Source of the DNA: Synechococcus sp.
Lineage (GTDB): Bacteria; Cyanobacteriota; Cyanobacteriia; PCC-6307; Cyanobiaceae
Assembly (NCBI GenBank): GCA_012270465.1
Contig: JAAXIH010000019.1
Location: forward strand, 1 to 34,590
Reading direction: 5' to 3'
DNA: 34,590 nt
Shown here one piece after another: positions 29,214 through 34,590 of this stretch (its first letter is position 1; each line of letters begins with the position of its first letter). The translations under genes were made by a program, and so were the position numbers. The notes below the pieces were generated by a model that was not told the DNA's origin, did not search any database, and saw only the letters and a program-made list of their open reading frames with translations.

Positions 29214-29577
29214 TGCTCAAGGGTTTGAGCTCCCAAACAACACCGCTGGGGTCGTAGCCATCCACCAAAAACTTGCAGAACAACGGATCAATCACGAGGG
29301 GCTCAACACCCTCCTCTCGCCACTCAACCCAATGGTGTTGTCCTTTGCCTTGCTGTCCCATGGCAGTGGGGTGATGGAGTTCCCCCGATTCTCTGAACAG
29401 GTGTTCACCCCAGGTTTCGTCGTAGGCAACCATGGCGGCCAGGGTGATCCAACTGGCTTCCTCGCAGTCACTCCAGCTGAGCCCTTGAGAGCCAACGGCT
29501 TGAAGCGCCATGCCGCTGCGCACCAGATCAAGGTGGCTGAGATCTCTGAGCGCCGTGTTGTCTGGGGTCAAAAACAA
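29188..29577 (-). CDS. Hypothetical protein
   Basis: 129 aa; coherent sequence with DETWGEHLFRESGELHHPTAMGQQGKGQHHWVEWREEGVEPLVIDPLFCKFLVDGYDPSG. Confidence 0.6.
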   Translation of the reverse strand: MFLTPDNTALRDLSHLDLVRSGMALQAVGSQGLSWSDCEEASWITLAAMVAYDETWGEHLFRESGELHHPTAMGQQGKGQHHWVEWREEGVEPLVIDPLFCKFLVDGYDPSGVVWELKPLSTSSANPTA

Positions 29578-29705
29578 GCCGCAACCTTGGGCGTCTTAGC
29601 CACGATTGCTGGCGGGTTGGAAGAACTGCTGCCCAGTTACCCATCTCGTTCCATGGGGCTGGAAAGGCCCGATAAAGTTGTGCAACTAGCCGTGGCGTTA
29701 TTCCA

Positions 29706-29846
29706 GTGGATCTGGCCAAGCAAGAGAAGAAGTTGCGCAAGCTTGAGCAAAAAGCCGAAGAGTGTTTGACCCGCGAACAGGCTCAGAAAATCATTCGTAA
29801 GGCTGACAAAGCGCAGCGCAAGATCAACGACGCCGAGGCGTCCTGA
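29706..29846 (+). CDS. Small Lys/Arg-rich helical protein, paralog B (GTG start)
   Basis: (M)DLAKQEKKLRKLEQKAEECLTREQAQKIIRKADKAQRKINDAEAS*; not in the track; paralog of 26824..26967. Confidence 0.6.
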   Translation: MDLAKQEKKLRKLEQKAEECLTREQAQKIIRKADKAQRKINDAEAS

Positions 29847-29912
29847 GCCCTACTGCGCAACTGAAACAGCACCGAGCCCCTTCCATCGGCTTCGATCGAT
29901 CGAGAAGATGAG

Positions 29913-30371
29913 GTGTCTCCGGAATTCACAACAACGGTGAGGATCAGCCATCCCTTCGCGTTTGTTGGTCTGCTTGTGCTGGCCGCTTGCTCAAGCCCAT
30001 CACCGGATCCGGCGCCACCGGTTGCTCCAGAGCCTGCCAAGCCTGCGCCTGAGATCTCCAAGCCCATTGAGGAGCCGCCAGCTCCAGCGCATCAGGCGGC
30101 GATTAATGCTGGTGCACTCACCCCCTACAGCGAGGATCAAGCTCCTGAGCTCGTCAGTCGTTTTTCGGCTCGATTGGATGAGGTGGAAGCGTTTCGCCAG
30201 CTTGCCGCTGACTCCGCGGCGGCCAATCCGGATTGCCAGGTGATTTCCATGGTGGAAGTGGCGAGCACCAGCACCTCGGATGACTTGCGTTTTTGGGTGG
30301 AGTGCAGCGATACCAACGGTGATCCAGTCCGCTACAACTTCAGCGAGGTTGATCTCACTCCAGAGCGCTGA
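29913..30371 (+). CDS. Putative lipoprotein
   Basis: Hydrophobic N-terminus with lipobox-like FVGLLVLAACSS, then a Pro-rich linker; start uncertain. Confidence 0.65.
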   Translation: MSPEFTTTVRISHPFAFVGLLVLAACSSPSPDPAPPVAPEPAKPAPEISKPIEEPPAPAHQAAINAGALTPYSEDQAPELVSRFSARLDEVEAFRQLAADSAAANPDCQVISMVEVASTSTSDDLRFWVECSDTNGDPVRYNFSEVDLTPER

Positions 30372-30388
30372 TCAGAGCGAATGACGTC

Positions 30389-30700
30389 CTAGGCGTCGCT
30401 GCTGATGAGCACCGTGTTGATCAATTCACAGGCCACCTCTTCGGTGGTGTCTTGCAGGATTTGGCAGGCCTGCAAGACAGCCATCTCCATCTCAGGGCTC
30501 ATGGTGTCTGCGCGCATGGCAAGAAGCACTTTCTGCTTCTGCAGTTCGGTTGCTTCCTGTTCCAGGATTCTCTGAACGCTGCGGGCGAGCAGTGTTTCAA
30601 CGGCCTGGCCGACGGGATTGGTGGCGTTGCTCTTCAACGATCTCGTTCGGCTGAGGCCATGCTTGCCAAGCTGAAGTCTGGCTGTGGCTGCCAGACACAA
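30389..30700 (-). CDS. Hypothetical protein
   Basis: 103-aa ORF; helical C-terminal half; no family recognised. Confidence 0.5.
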   Translation of the reverse strand: MCLAATARLQLGKHGLSRTRSLKSNATNPVGQAVETLLARSVQRILEQEATELQKQKVLLAMRADTMSPEMEMAVLQACQILQDTTEEVACELINTVLISSDA

Positions 30701-30712
30701 AACAGCACCTGA

Positions 30713-30889
30713 TCAGGCGACGCGGCAGCCGAGATTTACTTGCCCCTCATCGATCAAGCGACCAAGCCGAATGGCTGTGGCCACTTCTGCGCGGCTGAAA
30801 TCATCTTGGTGGGCGCCGACCCAGGCCATCTCCTGGATAGTGATGACGCCAGTGGAGATCGACTCCAAGAACACTTCACCGAGAGTCAT
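30713..30889 (-). CDS. Small hypothetical protein (58 aa)
   Basis: MTLGEVFLESISTGVITIQEMAWVGAHQDDFSRAEVATAIRLGRLIDEGQVNLGCRVA*; not in the track. Confidence 0.55.
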   Translation of the reverse strand: MTLGEVFLESISTGVITIQEMAWVGAHQDDFSRAEVATAIRLGRLIDEGQVNLGCRVA

Positions 30890-31129
30890 TGGTTTGTAAC
30901 GATTCCGTTACATGCTGGCGCGGCCCGGCTCCGGCCGTGGCTTTTTCTGGCATCGGCTGCCCTTTAAGGGCTAATTCCGAAACCGTGCCCGTTCCGACAA
31001 AAAAATTCATTCCTCGGTCTAAAAATGGCCCCATCCCTGGCGGGAAACCGGGGACGCGTCGAGCGATTGGGAGGCCTGTGGGAGGGCCTTCCTTTTTTTT
31101 GTTCTTCAATTGAATTGCCAAGTCCAGCA

Positions 31130-31345
31130 ATGGCCTCGTTTTTGGTTGTGATCGGGCAGGCTGAAGCGATGGATCAGTTCACTGCGGGGTATTGGCAGCT
31201 GGGCCTGTTGGCGCTGGTGTTCGCTGGGCTGCAGCTCTGGTGGATTGGCAGCACCTTGCGCCGCAACCGCCAGCGGGATTTGGCGCGGCCCCTGAGCGAG
31301 CGGGAGTTCAAGCGCTCGTTGGAGCGAATGTTCAAAGACTCCTGA
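31130..31345 (+). CDS. Small membrane protein (likely real start of ORF 31025..31345)
   Basis: MASFLVVIGQAEAMDQFTAGYWQLGLLALVFAGLQLWWIGSTLRRNRQRDLARPLSEREFKRSLERMFKDS; one clear TM helix. Confidence 0.65.
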   Translation: MASFLVVIGQAEAMDQFTAGYWQLGLLALVFAGLQLWWIGSTLRRNRQRDLARPLSEREFKRSLERMFKDS

Positions 31346-31411
31346 GCTGAAGGGATGCTGCTTAGCACTTCGTCACATTTGCGTTAATATTTCTTCATCT
31401 GCACTACTCAG

Positions 31412-31609
31412 ATGACTTCATCCGCTTCCACCAACAGCTGGTATCAGGATGCTGCGGCAGCCCAAATCAAGTCAGAGCGACTTGGCAAAGCTGAGCTTCT
31501 CAATGGCCGCGTGGCCATGCTCGGTTTTGTGATCGGTCTGCTGACCGAAGCCATCACGGGTAACGGCATCGTTAGCCAGATCACCTTTGGCGCCTTCGGC
31601 TGCAACTGA
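31412..31609 (+). CDS. hli: High-light-inducible protein (HLIP/Scp, chlorophyll a/b-binding motif)
   Basis: SERLGKAELLNGRVAMLGFVIGLLTEAITGNGIVSQI has the ExxNGRxAMxGF motif. Confidence 0.92.
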   Translation: MTSSASTNSWYQDAAAAQIKSERLGKAELLNGRVAMLGFVIGLLTEAITGNGIVSQITFGAFGCN

Positions 31610-31731
31610 TGACCGACTATTCCTTAGCGATCTATGGATTGATCGCCGTCACGGCCGTCATCACCGCTGCTGTCGTGTTTGTGCTGCGTCAGCCTTCCGA
31701 TTTGCCTGCTTTTAAGAAGCAGCGTGATTGA
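31609..31731 (+). CDS. 40-aa single-TM protein overlapping the hli stop
   Basis: MTDYSLAIYGLIAVTAVITAAVVFVLRQPSDLPAFKKQRD*; ATG overlaps the hli TGA (TGATG). Confidence 0.6.
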   Translation: MTDYSLAIYGLIAVTAVITAAVVFVLRQPSDLPAFKKQRD

Positions 31732-31753
31732 GCGAATCTTTGCGATCTCGCTT

Positions 31754-31785
31754 TTGCCCTCGCTTCGGCGGGGGCTTTGTTTTTC
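31754..31785 (+). terminator. Putative rho-independent terminator
   Basis: gccctcgcttcggcgggggctttgttttt. Confidence 0.75.
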
Positions 31786-31803
31786 TGGCCTCTGAGATCC
31801 TTT

Positions 31804-32061
31804 TTATGTGTGGCCAGAAATGATCTTGACGGTAGGTTCGGCGCTCCAGTCGGGCCCTTTCTTGCAGTACTCATTCGGTGCCCAGCTGCTGCAGCGGCGG
31901 TTGTAATGGGCCTTGGGTGCCAGCACCATTTTTCTGGCTTGGCAGCTCGCCAACGTTCCTTCCCACAGCACAAATTTTGCGCAATAAAGGCAGCGCTTCC
32001 AGGGTTGCTCTGCTGGCAATTCAGGCATCAGGAAGCCCTGCTCCCAGCTCTGTTCGAGCAT
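31804..32061 (-). CDS. Cys-rich small hypothetical protein
   Basis: 85 aa; CLYCAKFVLWEGTLASCQARKMVLAPKAHYNRRCSSWAPNEYCKKGPDWSAEPTVKII. Confidence 0.55.
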   Translation of the reverse strand: MLEQSWEQGFLMPELPAEQPWKRCLYCAKFVLWEGTLASCQARKMVLAPKAHYNRRCSSWAPNEYCKKGPDWSAEPTVKIISGHT

Positions 32062-32123
32062 TGCTGCATTGGTAGATATGTACCACTTCTAGCTTGGGGT
32101 GGCGGTCGTTTGTGCTCGCTTGC

Positions 32124-32330
32124 CTAATCGAGCACAAACTCGTTGCGCAGGGCTCTTGCATCTTGAATTCTTTGCGCAGCCGCCAGAGTTCTCAGGCGAG
32201 TGTCGAGCCAGCGCCGCAGGCGGGTCGACCACATTGATTTGTTGAGGAGATCGTCTGACGGCTCTGGCTCGCCAAAAGGGATCGTCATCGAGCCGTGGCG
32301 GTCGTCAACGATAGAAACTTCTGGTGCCAA
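32124..32330 (-). CDS. Hypothetical protein
   Basis: 68 aa; DDRHGSMTIPFGEPEPSDDLLNKSMWSTRLRRWLDTRLRTLAAAQRIQDARALRNEFVLD. Confidence 0.45.
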   Translation of the reverse strand: MAPEVSIVDDRHGSMTIPFGEPEPSDDLLNKSMWSTRLRRWLDTRLRTLAAAQRIQDARALRNEFVLD

Positions 32331-32341
32331 CGTTGCGACCG

Positions 32342-32446
32342 TTAGCGCTGGGAGCTTGCGTTCAGCGTTTGCGCCACAGCACGAAATGCAAAGGCGGCGG
32401 CGATGGAGACAGCGGCAGCCACTGCGGCAGAAACAACGATGAACAT
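32342..32446 (-). CDS. 34-aa single-TM peptide
   Basis: MFIVVSAAVAAAVSIAAAFAFRAVAQTLNASSQR*; not in the track. Confidence 0.35.
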   Translation of the reverse strand: MFIVVSAAVAAAVSIAAAFAFRAVAQTLNASSQR

Positions 32447-33269
32447 CGGAGTGTCTCGTATTCCATCAGCGTGGCTCAAGACGCTGTGGTTACGCATCCC
32501 TTGCAGGGCATACCAACTTCAATCGGCCTGATTGAGACAAGGCTTTGCAAGGGGGCGTCTCGGCTGAGTGGCTGCCTGTGATGAGGTTCGTTCGCTCCAA
32601 GTTCCTCGGCTGGGGGGTCTTGATGAAGCAAGCCGAAGTTCCATGAATCACCGTTGCAGGTAGGTGGTTCTTTCTGTGTTGTCGAGTAGAAAATCCTTGG
32701 CACCCACCTCTAGGCCCAAGGAGCGACAGAGCCCATGCTCGGAACCCTGTCCTCAACAAATAACTCCTAGTACGGCTTTGCCGCGAGCAAAAAGCCAGTA
32801 TTTATCAAAGGCACTCCTGGCTTCGTTCGTGGCCAATCAAGAGGTGGTTGCTCGTTTGTTCCCGCCTGGCTGGTGAATTTTTTTGGGGCGTTTCGATGGT
32901 GTGCGTGCGCTGGGCACACCATCCTGAATTCGAACGAATCTGGACGTTGGCCACAAAGCTGGCGTCATTTTTGTCTCGGGTCATGAATCCGGGCTAGGCA
33001 AGATTCATGGACGTCATGGCTGGGGCGCGAAAGTACTTATTGGTCGGTTGCGTTTCAACCTCCGTAAGGAGTCGAGAGATGGTCGGTATTAGATGAAGCT
33101 TCCACTCTTTAGAGCTTTTAGTCCCCTTCTGTAGGTGCGTTCGTTAGGCGCAGCTGGTCGCTCATCCATTTGGGCGCTGTTGCATAGTCTCATCGGGCAT
33201 TCGCATGGTCATCTGGTGATGCGGAGATGCATTACAAAAGTTAGATGAAAATCACTTCAGCAGTCAGGA

Positions 33270-33467
33270 TTGGGCATAGCAACCATGCTCTTGATGAATC
33301 AATCTGCAACTTGGAAGAGTGGCCCGCCTGCTAACTATGAAAAGCTTTGGCGTGGTCTTGCTTTGGTCGGTGCAGCACACCTGGCTGGCATGCTCCTCAA
33401 TGTTCTCTCTCAAATGGCTGGCATTCATGCCTTGGACCGAATCCCAGCCATGTTTTTGGGGCTTTAG
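33270..33467 (+). CDS. Small hypothetical protein with one TM segment
   Basis: 65 aa; ...YEKLWRGLALVGAAHLAGMLLNVLSQMAGIHALDRIPAMFLGL; terminator downstream. Confidence 0.5.
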   Translation: MGIATMLLMNQSATWKSGPPANYEKLWRGLALVGAAHLAGMLLNVLSQMAGIHALDRIPAMFLGL

Positions 33468-33518
33468 GTCTGCCAATCAGTAGCCCATAGATCATTATTT
33501 GGCCTAGCCATTGAACAA

Positions 33519-33545
33519 GCCCTTGCTTAGGCAGGGGTTTTTTTA
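33519..33545 (+). terminator. Rho-independent terminator
   Basis: gcccttgcttaggcaggggttttttt. Confidence 0.75.
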
Positions 33546-33717
33546 TGGCTGTCTAGGCCTTATGGCGGCTTATGCAATTGCGCCGTTTCGCAACTGCAGT
33601 CATTATCGTCTTGACGAAGCACTTTTTGCTGAAGCAGAAATAAGAAAAAAAGTAATTGATATTCAGCTCTGCCGAGGTCTTGTTTGAGGTATTGCTTGGG
33701 AGGGTATTTATGTTGCG

Positions 33718-34044
33718 ATGTCTCACTCTGAGTTGCTTGCTTTTCTAAGGCGAGGAAGAGTCGACTCTGGTTTTCGTCAACAGCTTTCAAATCTGAATAG
33801 TCCGGAGGAAATCCTCGGTTTTGTTGAGAGTAGTGGCTTTTCTTTTTCGAGTGAAGTGCGCGGGAGATTCCTTAATCGATGGAAAGGAGTTTATTTTTGT
33901 CCTCAAGCCATAGAGGTGGGTGAGCTATGTCCAGCCTTGGTTCCTAGGGGTTACCGCAATTTAATTCATTATTCCCAGTCAACTTGTGCTTCGCCGGAGC
34001 TGAAGGAAGAAGAATTTAACTTCCGCTCAGGAGAGCGTTACTGA
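33718..34044 (+). CDS. Nif11-domain protein with conserved three-Cys C-terminal region (copy 2)
   Basis: MSHSELLAFLRRGRVDSGFRQQLSNLNSPEEILGFVESSGFSFSSEVRGRFLNRWKGVYFCPQAIEVGELCPALVPRGYRNLIHYSQSTCASPELKEEEFNFRSGERY; clear paralog of 15005..15328. Confidence 0.85.
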   Translation: MSHSELLAFLRRGRVDSGFRQQLSNLNSPEEILGFVESSGFSFSSEVRGRFLNRWKGVYFCPQAIEVGELCPALVPRGYRNLIHYSQSTCASPELKEEEFNFRSGERY

Positions 34045-34130
34045 GTTTGTGTTTGATGAAAACCTAAGTTTGTTTTGTCTGTCTAGTTGAATCTCTTGTC
34101 CGTCTTGTCGCGTTGGCTGTTCTATAGCGG

Positions 34131-34364
34131 CTAAGTGATGATCCAAGTCGCTTCGTCGGGAATGGTGGGCGCTTTTTTGAAGTCGCCTGGTTCGTCTTTG
34201 CTAATACGCCACTCGGGCATTACGCAGTCTTTGAAATCACCGTGCTGACAAAGGATGCCTTTGTCGGTGGTAGTGGCCACAAACCCGCCGCGCCATTCGC
34301 CACCGTCAAGGCCTCCTTTGAACCACACCCAGACTTTGGTACGGGCGTATTCCATGGTTTCCAT
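34131..34364 (-). CDS. Hypothetical protein
   Basis: 77 aa; TKVWVWFKGGLDGGEWRGGFVATTTDKGILCQHGDFKDCVMPEWRISKDEPGDFKKAPTIPDEATWIIT. Confidence 0.5.
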   Translation of the reverse strand: METMEYARTKVWVWFKGGLDGGEWRGGFVATTTDKGILCQHGDFKDCVMPEWRISKDEPGDFKKAPTIPDEATWIIT

Positions 34365-34590
34365 TTGGCCTCACCACCTTATGGGAGTCGGGTGCCTCGG
34401 GTTTCGCTTGGTATGGATTGGCCTGGCTAGTCGCTCTTGTCTCGCCGCACCAGGACACCAACTCAACTGTTCGCGCGGATACACAGTTGGTGCTCGTCGC
34501 GACATAAGGGTTCATGGCGATACATCAAAATAAGAAAACCGTGGATGGGGATTCACGGTGCGTCGAACCTTGGGGCGGCTGTTTGGGGGC

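Noticed and set aside
30896-30911. NtcA binding site (GTA-N8-TAC)
   Set aside because: Spacing between GTA and TAC is 10, not 8.
33060-33075. CTCC-GTAA-GGAG mini-hairpin as an ncRNA
   Set aside because: Only 4 bp; too weak to support without transcript or conservation data.
1-34590. tRNA, rRNA, CRISPR array, transposase, integrase or phage genes
   Set aside because: None recognised on either strand by reading; tRNAs would need tRNAscan-SE for a firm negative.

Overview
This window looks like a chromosomal segment of a high-GC marine Synechococcus-type picocyanobacterium, judged from gene content and protein recognition only. Positions 1-14.4 kb hold conserved housekeeping genes: tuf 3' end, rpsJ, a Lon-N-domain protein, MPBQ/MSBQ methyltransferase, pheA, rnhB, RNase E, a TIGR03960-type radical SAM protein, dapL, clpS, a CPBP protease, and a PSII high-light-acclimation-type radical SAM gene divergent from psbA. 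The psbA product has Glu130, the D1:2/high-light form. Positions ~14.45-19.6 kb form an AT-richer accessory island with a DUF2237 gene, a Nif11-domain gene, two tandem overlapping paralogous AraC-family regulators (fciA/fciB-like), a 55-aa ribbon-helix-helix ORF absent from the ORF track (fciC-like), and a HEAT-repeat E/F-clan bilin lyase (mpeZ-like). This matches the type IV chromatic acclimation CA4-A island. Positions 19.6-23.5 kb carry a glucosylglycerate cluster (phosphatase, GH13 phosphorylase, gpgS). Positions 24-34.6 kb are rich in very small proteins. They include a probable glutamine-II (Downstream-peptide) riboswitch upstream of a 33-aa DUF4278-type peptide, a duplicated ~46-aa Lys-rich coiled-coil protein, a high-light-inducible protein, gabD, and a second Nif11-domain paralog with a conserved three-Cys C-terminal domain. 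All identifications come from reading the sequence; no database search was run.
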